Shown piece by piece: positions 1-7,410 of a stretch of 10,333 nt of DNA. A model generated the notes under the pieces. It was given only the letters and a program-made list of their open reading frames with translations, had not been told where the DNA came from and searched no databases. Source of the stretch: Desulfobacteraceae bacterium. GTDB lineage: Bacteria; Desulfobacterota; Desulfobacteria; Desulfobacterales; ETH-SRB1. The stretch lies in NCBI GenBank assembly GCA_013202725.1, contig JABMRH010000293.1:1-10333 (forward strand), in the 5' to 3' direction. Each line of letters begins with the position of its first letter. Position 1 is the stretch's first letter. The position numbers and the translations under genes were made by a program.

Positions 1-73
1 CATTGAGTATTTCGAGAATTAAAATTTGAGCCTGACGCAGAGATTGGACAAAATGGGACGTTTTGAAATTGGC

Positions 74-511
74 TCATTTGCCATTAGCTTTTTTCTTTTT
101 GTTCACATCGACAATCGGCTCTGTTACCATGCCTAACTTCTCAATCCCGGCCTTTTTTATCTCCGACATAACACGAACTACTATCCCATAAGGGATTCCT
201 TTGTCAGCGCGAAGGTAAACCTCACGGTCGCCACGGCCTTCAAAGATTTTTATTAGTTTCTCTTTAAGAAAATCAAGCGTCACATGATAATCATTAATAT
301 ATATCCTATTATTGCTGTCGACAGTAATAACAATATGATCTTCTTTAGAAGGAAGGGGCTCCGATGTTGTTTGCGGTAAAGAAACATTTACTCCCTGCAT
401 CATCATCGGTGCGGTTACCATAAAAATGATCAGCAACACGAGCATAACATCAACAAACGGCGTCACATTTATATCTGACATAAGCTGGTTATTGTTGCCA
501 CCGGATGTCAT
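74..511 (-). CDS. tolR: TolR/ExbD-family proton-channel subunit of the Tol-Pal (or TonB) energising complex
   Basis: Inner-membrane protein that works with TolQ to turn proton-motive force into mechanical work on the cell envelope. At 145 aa it has the usual family length. A short cytoplasmic N-terminus is followed by one membrane helix (about residues 19-40) opening with the family signature INVTPFVDVMLVLL. Asp21 is the expected proton-carrying residue. The periplasmic domain (about 45-135) carries the typical VYLRADKGIPYG stretch and a KLGMVTEP end, then a lysine-rich tail. The ATG overlaps the tolQ stop (ATGA), and a strong AAGGAGGG lies 6 bases upstream (518-525), so the start is secure. 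ExbD is the alternative name; the motor type cannot be settled because TolA/TonB and TolB/Pal would lie beyond the left edge. TolR is preferred because the partner resembles TolQ. Confidence 0.9.
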   Translation of the reverse strand: MTSGGNNNQLMSDINVTPFVDVMLVLLIIFMVTAPMMMQGVNVSLPQTTSEPLPSKEDHIVITVDSNNRIYINDYHVTLDFLKEKLIKIFEGRGDREVYLRADKGIPYGIVVRVMSEIKKAGIEKLGMVTEPIVDVNKKKKANGK

Positions 512-1242
512 TTACCGCCCTCCTTTTCGCTTAATATGTCTCGCTCAATAATATTAAGAAAATCTGCGGAAAAACTTTGCAGTTCGGTTTCAATAATTCT
601 TATTTTCTGCATAAAGTAATTAAAAGCAATAACCGCAGGTATTGCCACAGCCAAACCTGCTGCTGTTGCAATAAGCGCTTCGGAAATTCCAGGAGCTACA
701 ACAGCCAGACTGGCCGAACCTTTAAGCCCGATACCATGAAAAGAATTCATGATGCCCCACACTGTGCCGAACAAACCGATAAAGGGAGTTGTGTTTCCGG
801 TTGTGGCAAGGAAAGGAACAAGATGGGTCATTCGGGTTGTTTCTGTATTAATTGCCCGTCGCAAAGCTCTCTTGAGATTATCTATGCCTGCGAATTTGGC
901 GTTCAATGATGGAATTTCAGCCCCAGATGATTGTTGAGATTGAGATGTTACTGAAACACCTGACTGGCTTAGTTTTTTAAGCTCAGAATATCCTACACGG
1001 AAGATTCTTGCAACAGGACTTCCATGAAGATGTTTGGCCTTTACAAAAGCATCGGAAAGATTACGGCTTTTCCAGAAAAAATCTGTGAAATATGCCGACT
1101 CTTTAAATGCCCTTTTGATATATCGATATTTAATTATTATAATGGCCCATGATGTAATGGAAAAAAAAAGCAGGATAAGCAACACAAACTGCACCATAAG
1201 ACAAGCATTATATACCATGTGGATCAAATCAGTCTGAATCAT
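508..1242 (-). CDS. tolQ: TolQ/ExbB-family (MotA/TolQ/ExbB) motor subunit
   Basis: Polytopic inner-membrane subunit that forms the proton-channel scaffold around TolR in the Tol-Pal envelope motor. Its 244 aa contain three predicted membrane helices: about 14-38, 141-168 and 184-210. Diagnostic family sequence is GLFGTVWGIMNSF (157-168) and ISEALIATAAGLAVAIPAV (186-204). These include Thr160 and Thr193, which match the two channel-lining threonines of E. coli TolQ by position in the motifs. The cytoplasmic loop between helices 1 and 2 has a Ser/Gln-rich low-complexity stretch (about 92-107) that makes the protein slightly long. The ATG is preceded by GGGAG at 1251-1255 with 8 bases of spacing. 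It is the first gene of the visible operon and is divergent from sdhC. ExbB is the alternative assignment. Confidence 0.9.
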   Translation of the reverse strand: MIQTDLIHMVYNACLMVQFVLLILLFFSITSWAIIIIKYRYIKRAFKESAYFTDFFWKSRNLSDAFVKAKHLHGSPVARIFRVGYSELKKLSQSGVSVTSQSQQSSGAEIPSLNAKFAGIDNLKRALRRAINTETTRMTHLVPFLATTGNTTPFIGLFGTVWGIMNSFHGIGLKGSASLAVVAPGISEALIATAAGLAVAIPAVIAFNYFMQKIRIIETELQSFSADFLNIIERDILSEKEGGK

Positions 1243-1274
1243 AAAAACAGCTCCCGTTAATTAATTTAATATAA

Positions 1275-1302
1275 CTTATAGTAATCTTGATGGTCTCGTA
1301 AA
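1275..1302 (-). promoter_or_regulatory. Candidate sigma-70-like promoter for tolQR
   Basis: On the minus strand TTTACG (1297-1302) and TATAAG (1275-1280) are separated by 16 bases, about 30 bases upstream of the tolQ ribosome-binding site. Four of six -35 positions and five of six -10 positions match the consensus. The -35 hexamer lies in the left arm of the hairpin at 1297-1325. This is a motif match only, in an AT-rich stretch where chance matches are common. Confidence 0.35.
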
Positions 1303-1339
1303 AAGTCAAAAAACCACTTTTTGCGAATCTTAATATTAC
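1281..1339. repeat. Imperfect palindrome / hairpin in the tolQ-sdhC divergent intergenic region
   Basis: The inner stem pairs CGTAAAAAGT (1297-1306) with ACTTTTTGCG (1316-1325): ten pairs including one G-T wobble, around a 9-base loop. Outer ends GTAAT (1281-1285) and ATTAC (1335-1339) are also inverted, with poorly matching sequence between. It sits upstream of both flanking genes, so it cannot be a normal terminator for either. It could be an operator or a copy of a dispersed intergenic repeat. The rest of this 245-base gap holds the two promoter candidates and nothing else I can name. Confidence 0.55.
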
Positions 1340-1413
1340 AAAAATAATATAAATCAGGCTATAGTGTCAAGGAATTTGGATGGTTTGTTGTTTGTGGCGG
1401 CTCAAGAATTATA

Positions 1414-1442
1414 TTGACAGATCAGGCAGAACTACTTAGAAA
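1414..1442 (+). promoter_or_regulatory. Candidate sigma-70-like promoter for sdhCAB
   Basis: A perfect -35 hexamer TTGACA (1414-1419) is followed after 17 bases by TAGAAA (1437-1442), which matches four of six -10 positions. Transcription from here would start near 1449, giving a leader of about 40 bases before the chosen sdhC ATG at 1488. It is the best promoter match in the gap for the plus strand. I see no clear operator around it. Confidence 0.45.
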
Positions 1443-1487
1443 AACAACGGGTTCAAACCAAAATCATTGTGCAATGCAAAGAAAAAT

Positions 1488-2126
1488 ATGAGCTGGTTTA
1501 CAAATACATTTAAAACTTCCATCGGAAAAAAGCTGATAATGGCTGTAACAGGACTGAGCTTTATCTGCTTTCTTATGGCACATCTTGCCGGAAACCTTAC
1601 TCTTTACGGCGGCGAAAATGCCTTCAACTCTTATGTCGAACGTCTGCATACATTTGGCCCGGTTATAACCATAGTAGAACTTGGACTTTTATTTTTGGTT
1701 ATTACACATGTTTTAACCGGATCTATTCTGTTTTATCAAAACATTCTCGCCAGACCGATCAGGTATAAGGTTTATAAAAGCGCAGGCGGCCGCAGCTTAG
1801 GTTCGGCAACCATGCCGTACAGCGGTTTTATTATTCTTGCATTTATCATTTTTCACCTTATTAACTTTCATTTTGCGGATAAAACAGGCACTACTATTTT
1901 CCAAATTGTGGCCAAAGCCTTTGCAAACCCTTTATATATTGTCATATACATTGCCGCAATGATTGTTTTAGCGATCCATATCAGCCACGCTTTTTGGAGT
2001 CTATTCCAAACCATAGGAGCCGATCATCCTAAATACACGCCCCTTATAAGAATAGCAGGTATTGTAATCAGTCTGATTTTCGGTGTGGGCTTTGGTTTTC
2101 TCCCTGTCTATGTTTCGCTTATTTGA
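1488..2126 (+). CDS. sdhC: Succinate dehydrogenase/fumarate reductase cytochrome b subunit (B-type, di-heme)
   Basis: Membrane anchor of succinate:quinone oxidoreductase, passing electrons between the SdhB iron-sulfur chain and menaquinone through two hemes b. The 212 aa form five predicted helices (about 14-36, 58-83, 111-130, 150-172, 186-208), as in the single-anchor b558 family of Bacillus and Wolinella. His32, His74, His123 and His164 have the spacing expected for the four axial heme ligands (42, 49 and 41 residues). The N-terminus SIGKKLIMAVTGL is typical of the family. The open frame could start at a TTG at 1467, but that codon has no ribosome-binding site and would add seven residues before the conserved start MSWFTNTFKTSIGKK, so the ATG at 1488 is chosen. 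Even there the Shine-Dalgarno match is weak (AAAGAAA). Thirteen bases separate it from sdhA. Confidence 0.92.
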   Translation: MSWFTNTFKTSIGKKLIMAVTGLSFICFLMAHLAGNLTLYGGENAFNSYVERLHTFGPVITIVELGLLFLVITHVLTGSILFYQNILARPIRYKVYKSAGGRSLGSATMPYSGFIILAFIIFHLINFHFADKTGTTIFQIVAKAFANPLYIVIYIAAMIVLAIHISHAFWSLFQTIGADHPKYTPLIRIAGIVISLIFGVGFGFLPVYVSLI

Positions 2127-2138
2127 GGATCAAAAAAT

Positions 2139-4052
2139 ATGCAACTTGACGCAAAAATTCCCGGAGGTATGCTAACAGAGAAATGGGATAAACACCGCTT
2201 TGAGCTGAAGCTTGTTAATCCTGCAAATAAAAAAAAGTTTGAAATAATTATAGTTGGGACCGGCCTTGCCGGAGCTTCCGCATCTGCCACACTTGCCGAA
2301 CTTGGCTATAACATAAAAAGTTTCTGCTTGCAGGATAGCCCTCGCCGCGCCCATAGCATATCAGCTCAGGGTGGAATTAACGCTGCCAAGAATTATTCAA
2401 ATGACGGCGATAGTATATGGCGCCTGTTTTATGACACTATAAAGGGGGGCGACTTCAGATCAAGAGAAGCCAATGTTTACCGCCTTGCCCAGATAAGCAA
2501 TAATATTATTGATCATTGCGTTGCTCAAGGAGTGCCTTTCGCGCGCGACTATGGAGGCCTGCTTGCAAATCGCTCTTTTGGCGGCGCGCAGGTATCCAGA
2601 ACCTTCTACTCGCGCAGCCAGACAGGCCAGCAGCTTCTCCTCGGAGCGTACAGCGCATTAATGCGCCAGGTTGCAGAAGGCAAAATCAAAATGTTTCCCC
2701 GCCGGGAAATACTTGATATTGTATTGGTAAACGGAAAGGCTAAAGGGGTTATTGCAAGAAATCTGATCACCGGCAAAATTGAAACTCATGCCGCGGATGC
2801 CGTTGTTCTGGCTACAGGCGGCTACGGCAATGTTTTTTTTCTTTCAACAAATGCCATGACATCTAATGTCACGGCAATTTTTAAAGCCTATAAAAAAGGA
2901 GCCCTTTTTGCAAACCCCTGTTTTACGCAAATTCATCCCACATGCATACCTGTGCACGGCGCCTATCAATCCAAACTTACACTTATGAGTGAAAGCCTGA
3001 GAAACGACGGCCGCGTATGGGTCCCCAAAAATCCAGGAGACAAACGGTCTCCGGATCAAATCCCGGAATCGGAAAGGGATTATTATCTTGAAAACAGGTA
3101 TCCTGCTTTCGGAAACCTTGTTCCACGAGATGTGGCTTCACGCAACGCCAAAATGCAATGTGACATGGGCAAGGGGGTTGGTGAAACCGGGGTTGCCGTA
3201 TACCTTGACTTTGATGATGCGATTAAAAGGGACGGCAAGGATGTTATTATAAAAAAATACGGTAATCTTTTTCAGATGTACGAAAAAATTACAGGCGATA
3301 ATCCCTATGAAAATCCCATGATGATCTATCCCGCTGTTCATTATACAATGGGCGGGGTGTGGGTTGATTACAATCTGATGTCTGCTGTTCCCGGTCTTTT
3401 TGTAATCGGCGAAGCCAACTTTTCGGATCATGGAGCAAACCGCCTTGGAGCAAGCGCCATGATGCAGGGGCTTGCAGATGGATATTTCATATTGCCTTAC
3501 ACAATAGGCGGATATCTTGCAGAAACCAGCATGCAGAAAGTAACAGCCGACTACCCTGAATTTAAAGATGCTGTAAAAAAAGCTGAATCACGCATAAACA
3601 GGCTTCTGTCAATAAATGGAAAGCGTACTGTTGATGATTTCCACAGAGAGCTGGGATCAATTTTATGGGAATACTGCGGCATGTCAAGAAACAACGAGGG
3701 GCTGTTGAAGGCACAAAAGCTAATCCAAAAGCTAAGAGAGGAATTCTGGGAAAATGTTATTGTCCCGGGATCAGGCAAAGACTTCAACCAGAGTTTGGAA
3801 CGAGCCGGCCGTGTCGCAGATTTTCTTGAATTCGGAGAAATAATGGTAATCGATGCGCTGGCGCGTAAAGAATCATGCGGGTGCCACTTCAATGAAACAT
3901 ACCAAACAGAGGAAAACGAGGCAAAACGCAATGATAAAGACTTCTGCCATGTTGCCGCATGGGAGTTCGCAGGCGATGATAACGAGCCGGTATTTCACAA
4001 GGAACCTTTTGACTTTGAGAATGTAGAATTAAGTCAAAGGAGTTACAAGTGA
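2139..4052 (+). CDS. sdhA: Succinate dehydrogenase/fumarate reductase flavoprotein subunit
   Basis: Catalytic subunit that interconverts succinate and fumarate on the cytoplasmic face, using covalently bound FAD. At 637 aa it matches the Bacillus/Wolinella-type subunit. Visible motifs in order: dinucleotide-binding GTGLAGASASA (40-50); AHSISAQGGINAA (71-83), with His72 as the expected histidyl-FAD attachment site; ATGGYGNVFFLS (225-236); IHPT (265-268); VPRDVASR (328-335), with Arg330 as the probable proton-transfer arginine; HYTMGG (401-406); and GANRLGASAM (432-441), with Arg435 in the substrate pocket. All key residues are intact. The ATG follows a GAGGA at 2125-2129 that overlaps the sdhC stop codon, with 9 bases of spacing. 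It overlaps sdhB by four bases. Whether it runs mainly as dehydrogenase or as fumarate reductase cannot be read from this subunit; frdA is the alternative symbol. Confidence 0.96.
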   Translation: MQLDAKIPGGMLTEKWDKHRFELKLVNPANKKKFEIIIVGTGLAGASASATLAELGYNIKSFCLQDSPRRAHSISAQGGINAAKNYSNDGDSIWRLFYDTIKGGDFRSREANVYRLAQISNNIIDHCVAQGVPFARDYGGLLANRSFGGAQVSRTFYSRSQTGQQLLLGAYSALMRQVAEGKIKMFPRREILDIVLVNGKAKGVIARNLITGKIETHAADAVVLATGGYGNVFFLSTNAMTSNVTAIFKAYKKGALFANPCFTQIHPTCIPVHGAYQSKLTLMSESLRNDGRVWVPKNPGDKRSPDQIPESERDYYLENRYPAFGNLVPRDVASRNAKMQCDMGKGVGETGVAVYLDFDDAIKRDGKDVIIKKYGNLFQMYEKITGDNPYENPMMIYPAVHYTMGGVWVDYNLMSAVPGLFVIGEANFSDHGANRLGASAMMQGLADGYFILPYTIGGYLAETSMQKVTADYPEFKDAVKKAESRINRLLSINGKRTVDDFHRELGSILWEYCGMSRNNEGLLKAQKLIQKLREEFWENVIVPGSGKDFNQSLERAGRVADFLEFGEIMVIDALARKESCGCHFNETYQTEENEAKRNDKDFCHVAAWEFAGDDNEPVFHKEPFDFENVELSQRSYK

Positions 4053-4813
4053 CCTCAACAACAGATAAAAAAAACATAAATTTAACATTAAAGATCTGGC
4101 GGCAAAAGGGGCCGGATAATAACGGCCTTGAAACATATTATGCCGATGACATATCAACCGACATGTCGTTTCTTGAGATGATAGACGTCATAAACGAACG
4201 GCTTACCCTTGAAGGGAAAGACCCTGTTGCATTTGACCATGATTGCAGGGAAGGAATATGCGGAATGTGCGGAGCTATGATAAACGGCCGCGCCCATGGA
4301 CCGGAAAAAGGCACAACACTTTGCCAGCTCCACATGAGGCATTTTGCAGACGGCGATACCCTTGTAATTGAGCCGTGGCGGTCAAGGGCATTTAAAATAA
4401 TCAAAGACCTGGTTGTGGATCGCAGCCCTCTGGATAAAATCATTCAGGCAGGCGGCTATATTTCTGTAAACGCGGGCGGAGCGCCGGATGCAAACGCCAT
4501 CCCAATCCCCCAGGAAACAGCAGAAACAGCGATGGATGCAGCCACATGCATAGGATGCGGCGCGTGTGTTGCTTCATGCCCAAATGCATCCGCAATGCTC
4601 TTTGTCGGAGCAAAGATTTCTCATCTTGCTTTGCTGCCCCAGGGAAAGCCCGAGGCAATGCTTCGTGTTATGGATATGGTTAATGAAATGGACAGGCTAT
4701 GTTTTGGAAACTGCGCAAACCACAGAGAATGTGAAGCAGAATGCCCAAAGGAAATTTCAATAACCAATATTGCCCGCTTAAACCGCGAATTTATAAAGTC
4801 GAGACTTTTTTGA
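4049..4813 (+). CDS. sdhB: Succinate dehydrogenase/fumarate reductase iron-sulfur subunit
   Basis: Carries electrons between the SdhA flavin and the SdhC hemes. The 254 aa comprise an N-terminal ferredoxin-like domain with [2Fe-2S] ligands Cys66, Cys71, Cys74 and Cys92 (CREGICGMCG...LC). The C-terminal domain has CIGCGACVASCP (167-178) and CANHRECEAECP (222-233). By the family pattern Cys167, Cys170, Cys173 and Cys232 hold [4Fe-4S], and Cys177, Cys222 and Cys228 hold [3Fe-4S]. Cys218 is an additional cysteine near the second motif. The start is GTG in a GTGA overlap with the sdhA stop, supported by AAAGGAG at 4036-4042 six bases upstream, which indicates translational coupling. It is the last gene of the operon, convergent with the next gene with only 23 bases between the two stop codons. 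Confidence 0.96.
   Translation: MTSTTDKKNINLTLKIWRQKGPDNNGLETYYADDISTDMSFLEMIDVINERLTLEGKDPVAFDHDCREGICGMCGAMINGRAHGPEKGTTLCQLHMRHFADGDTLVIEPWRSRAFKIIKDLVVDRSPLDKIIQAGGYISVNAGGAPDANAIPIPQETAETAMDAATCIGCGACVASCPNASAMLFVGAKISHLALLPQGKPEAMLRVMDMVNEMDRLCFGNCANHRECEAECPKEISITNIARLNREFIKSRLF
4795..4811. terminator. Weak candidate bidirectional terminator at the sdhB / dehydrogenase junction
   Basis: AAAGT (4795-4799) and ACTTT (4804-4808) form a five-pair stem around the tetraloop CGAG, followed on the plus strand by further T residues (4809-4811). It lies in the last codons of sdhB, at the convergent boundary where terminators are expected for both strands. The stem is short and AT-rich, and the minus-strand tail is only partly T-rich, so this is tentative. 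Confidence 0.25.
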
Positions 4814-4836
4814 AGATTTTCTGTTCCTTTTTCAGG

Positions 4837-6147
4837 CTAAAGCCTCCAGTATGTTATATTCATTTTCTTTGCCTCATTCTGACTAAAGGCCCCTTTAACA
4901 TCTATAACAATAGGCGCTTTGTTTTGGCATAAACCGGCAATTTTTGAAAGACCAAGCTCCTTATAAAATCTGTGCCCAACCGTTACTATAAGCGCATCAA
5001 CCCCTGCAAGAGCCTCCATGTTTTGCAACTCAAACCCGTAATGTTGTTTAACCTCTTTGGCATCTGCAAGAGGATCGTGCACCAAAACTTTAATCCCGTA
5101 AGTTTTAAGCTCATGCACTATATCAACCACCTTGCTGTTTCTGATATCCGGCATATCCTCCTTGAAAGTAACCCCTAAAACGGCAACCTTTATGTCCTTA
5201 ACCCGTTTCCCGGCCAGCACAAGCAGCTTTACGGTCTGCTCCGCCACATATTTGCCCATGCAGTCGTTTATCCTCCGCCCTGCCAGTATCATTTCAGGAT
5301 GATATCCGAGCGACTCAGCCTTAAAGGTCAAATAGTACGGATCAACCCCTATGCAGTGTCCTCCAACAAGGCCGGGCTTAAATGAAAGAAAGTTCCATTT
5401 GGTTCCGGCAGCCTCAAGAACCTCCTCAGTATCTATACCCATTTTGTGGAAAATCATCGCAAGCTCATTAACAAGAGCTATATTTATATCCCTTTGTGTA
5501 TTCTCAATAACCTTTGCCGCTTCGGCCACCTTGATCGATGAAACCCGGTGTATCCCGGCCGTTATCACCCTTCCGTAAACATCGGATAAAAACCCGGCAG
5601 TATTCTGATCAGATCCTGAAACGATCTTTACTATGTTTTCAAGAGAATGTTCCTTATCCCCGGGATTTATACGTTCAGGCGAATAACCGACCGTAAAATC
5701 CGTGCCATATTTCAACCCCGACTCACTCTTTAGAATAGGAAGGCAAACCTCTTCTGTGGCCCCTGGATATACTGTAGATTCAAACACTATGCATGACCCT
5801 TTCCGCATGTATCTGCCGACAGTCGTCGAAGCCCCGCAAAGCGGCTTTAAATCCGGAATACGATGCTCGTCGATCGGCGTGGGCACGGCAACGACAATAA
5901 GCCTGCACAAAGAAAGATTTTCAGCTTTGCTTGTAAACTGTATCTTTGCATCACGCAGGGCATCCTTTGAAACTTCCATTGTCCGGTCAAGGCCGGACTC
6001 AAGCTCCTTAATTCTATCAGATTTAAGATCATAGCCGATCACTTCAAAATGTTTCGACATGCTGACGGCCAAAGGAAGTCCTACATATCCCAGGCCTACT
6101 ACGGCGATCCTATCCTTACCCGAACAAAGAGACTTAAATGTTACCAT
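4837..6147 (-). CDS. tviB: UDP-N-acetylhexosamine 6-dehydrogenase, TviB/WbpO type (nucleotide sugar dehydrogenase)
   Basis: NAD-dependent enzyme of the UDP-glucose/GDP-mannose dehydrogenase family. The TviB/WbpO branch oxidises C6 of UDP-GlcNAc or UDP-GalNAc to the uronic acid for capsule or O-antigen synthesis. The 436 aa show Rossmann motif GLGYVGLPLA (18-27), VPTP (88-91), ESTVYPGATEE (123-133), YSPERINPGD (155-164), KVIENTQRDINIALVNELA (212-230), catalytic Cys265 in GGHCIGVDPYYL (262-273), and the C-terminal UDP-binding domain with GVTFKEDMPDIRNSK (325-339). The ENTQRD block and the KWNFL...GYHPEMILAGRRIND region closely resemble what I recall of Vi-antigen TviB; the exact UDP-sugar is inferred. 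GGAG at 6156-6159, 8 bases upstream, supports the ATG. It follows lysC by 42 bases on the same strand. No glycosyltransferase or other sugar gene is next to it in the window. Confidence 0.88.
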   Translation of the reverse strand: MVTFKSLCSGKDRIAVVGLGYVGLPLAVSMSKHFEVIGYDLKSDRIKELESGLDRTMEVSKDALRDAKIQFTSKAENLSLCRLIVVAVPTPIDEHRIPDLKPLCGASTTVGRYMRKGSCIVFESTVYPGATEEVCLPILKSESGLKYGTDFTVGYSPERINPGDKEHSLENIVKIVSGSDQNTAGFLSDVYGRVITAGIHRVSSIKVAEAAKVIENTQRDINIALVNELAMIFHKMGIDTEEVLEAAGTKWNFLSFKPGLVGGHCIGVDPYYLTFKAESLGYHPEMILAGRRINDCMGKYVAEQTVKLLVLAGKRVKDIKVAVLGVTFKEDMPDIRNSKVVDIVHELKTYGIKVLVHDPLADAKEVKQHYGFELQNMEALAGVDALIVTVGHRFYKELGLSKIAGLCQNKAPIVIDVKGAFSQNEAKKMNITYWRL

Positions 6148-6189
6148 TTTTTATTCTCCAGCCCTACTTTTTTACCACGAAGTGAGGGT

Positions 6190-7410
6190 TCAGGAATCTT
6201 TATCCAGCCCGAATGCGCTGTGAAGAACACGCACCGCCAGCTCAGCATACTTTTTTTCTATTATACAGGAGATCCTGATCTCTGATGTGCTTATCATAAG
6301 GATATTAATATTTTCACCGGCCAGAGTTGAAAACATCTTTGACGCTACTCCTGAATGGCTCCTCATCCCAACTCCGGTAACAGATACCTTTGCGATATTT
6401 TCGTCTCCAAACACCTTTTCTGCGCCGATATCTTCTGCCACCTTTCTTTCTATCTCAAGCGCCTTCTCAAAATCCTTTTTTGAAACAGTAAATGTAAGGT
6501 CGGTCAGCCCTTGGGCGCGGGTGTTCTGGATAATCATATCCACCAGTATTTTCGCGTCAGCAATGGATGAAAAAATCTTTGCAGCCACCCCGGGTTGATC
6601 CGGAACCTTTTTCAGGGTTATACGGGCGGCATCTTTATTGTGAGTTATAGCTGATACAACCAGACGTTCCATATTAGAATCTTCATTAACAACCATTGTG
6701 CCTTCCTCCTCGCTGAATGATGATCTTACATGCACAGGAACATTATATTTTTTGGCAAATTCAACAGATCGAATCTGCAACACCTTGGCGCCAAGGCTCG
6801 ACATTTCAAGCATTTCATCATAAGAGATTGCGCTGAGTTTTCTTGCCTTCTCGCAGATATTGGGGTCCGCAGTATATATGCCGTCCACATCTGTAAATAT
6901 TTCACATTTGTCCGCATTAAGCGCCGAAGTTATCGCCACAGCAGATGTGTCTGAGCCGCCACGTCCAAGAGTCGTTATGTTCCCTTCCTGGTCACATCCC
7001 TGAAATCCTGCCATCACTACTATATTGCGTTTTTCAATAAGCTTCTTTATACGATCGGCTCCTATTTCAATGATACGGGCGCCGCCATAATTGCGGTTGG
7101 TAATAATTTCCGCCTGATACCCGAGTATGGATTTAGCCGGATAGCCCATTGATTGTAAGGTCATCGCCAGAAGAGCCGCTGTTGTCTGCTCACCTGTGGC
7201 GAGCAAAACATCCAGCTCGCGCTTATCGGGCGAAGCAGCAACCTGATTTGCCATATCAATCAGGCCGTCCGTAACACCGGCCATGGCTGAAAGTACAACG
7301 ACTACGTCATTGCCCTGGTCAAAGGTTTTTGCGACCCGCTTTGCTACATTACGGATCCGATCGAGATCGGCCACTGAAGTGCCGCCGAATTTCTGTACTA
7401 TTATGCCCAT
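6190..7410 (-). CDS. lysC: Aspartate kinase (lysine/threonine-sensitive alpha2-beta2 type)
   Basis: Phosphorylates L-aspartate in the first step towards lysine, diaminopimelate, threonine and methionine. At 406 aa it is a monofunctional aspartokinase. The kinase domain (about 1-235) contains VQKFGGTSVAD (5-15), LATGEQ (70-75), GRGGSDTSAVA (149-159) and FTDVDGIYTADPN (172-184). Two ACT regulatory modules follow: about 265-335, with KVPDQPGVAAKIF, and about 342-402, with GVGMRSHSGVASKMF. This layout matches aspartokinases inhibited by lysine and/or threonine; the effector cannot be told from sequence alone. The start overlaps the end of tsaE by ten bases. A strong internal ribosome-binding site before Met239 suggests a separate beta subunit (see separate entry). 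No homoserine-dehydrogenase domain is fused. Confidence 0.95.
   Translation of the reverse strand: MGIIVQKFGGTSVADLDRIRNVAKRVAKTFDQGNDVVVVLSAMAGVTDGLIDMANQVAASPDKRELDVLLATGEQTTAALLAMTLQSMGYPAKSILGYQAEIITNRNYGGARIIEIGADRIKKLIEKRNIVVMAGFQGCDQEGNITTLGRGGSDTSAVAITSALNADKCEIFTDVDGIYTADPNICEKARKLSAISYDEMLEMSSLGAKVLQIRSVEFAKKYNVPVHVRSSFSEEEGTMVVNEDSNMERLVVSAITHNKDAARITLKKVPDQPGVAAKIFSSIADAKILVDMIIQNTRAQGLTDLTFTVSKKDFEKALEIERKVAEDIGAEKVFGDENIAKVSVTGVGMRSHSGVASKMFSTLAGENINILMISTSEIRISCIIEKKYAELAVRVLHSAFGLDKDS
6694..6710 (-). promoter_or_regulatory. Internal ribosome-binding site and in-frame start inside lysC (putative beta-subunit start)
   Basis: On the minus strand a perfect AGGAGG (6705-6710) lies 8 bases before an in-frame ATG (6694-6696), lysC codon 239. 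Initiation here would give a 168-residue product (6190-6696) consisting essentially of the two ACT modules. Bacillus subtilis and Corynebacterium glutamicum lysC make such a beta subunit from an internal start at a similar place. A second in-frame ATG at codon 247 (6670-6672) lacks a comparable site. Caution: AGGAGG here also encodes Glu-Glu in a conserved EEGT-like turn, so the match could be partly coincidental. Confidence 0.55.

Noticed and set aside
1..77. Open frame on the minus strand starting from an ATGA overlap with the tolR stop and running off the left edge, possibly tolA
   Set aside because: The roughly 25 residues visible have no membrane segment or TolA/TonB character, and there is no ribosome-binding site before the ATG at 75-77. 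Position in a tol operon alone is not enough. The ATG at the extreme edge (1-3) is equally unsupported.
577..909. Plus-strand open frames opposite tolQ
   Set aside because: They lie antisense to a well-supported family member and have no recognisable domain; they are shadow frames.
1467..1487. TTG start extending SdhC by seven residues
   Set aside because: There is no ribosome-binding site before the TTG, and the family N-terminus aligns with the ATG at 1488.
3551..3931. 126-residue minus-strand open frame opposite sdhA
   Set aside because: It is fully contained antisense to conserved sdhA sequence, with low-complexity Ser-rich content and no motif.
4834..4843. Short inverted repeat GGCT/AGCC at the end of the dehydrogenase gene as a terminator
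   Set aside because: The loop is only two bases at full stem length, and no T-run follows on the minus strand.
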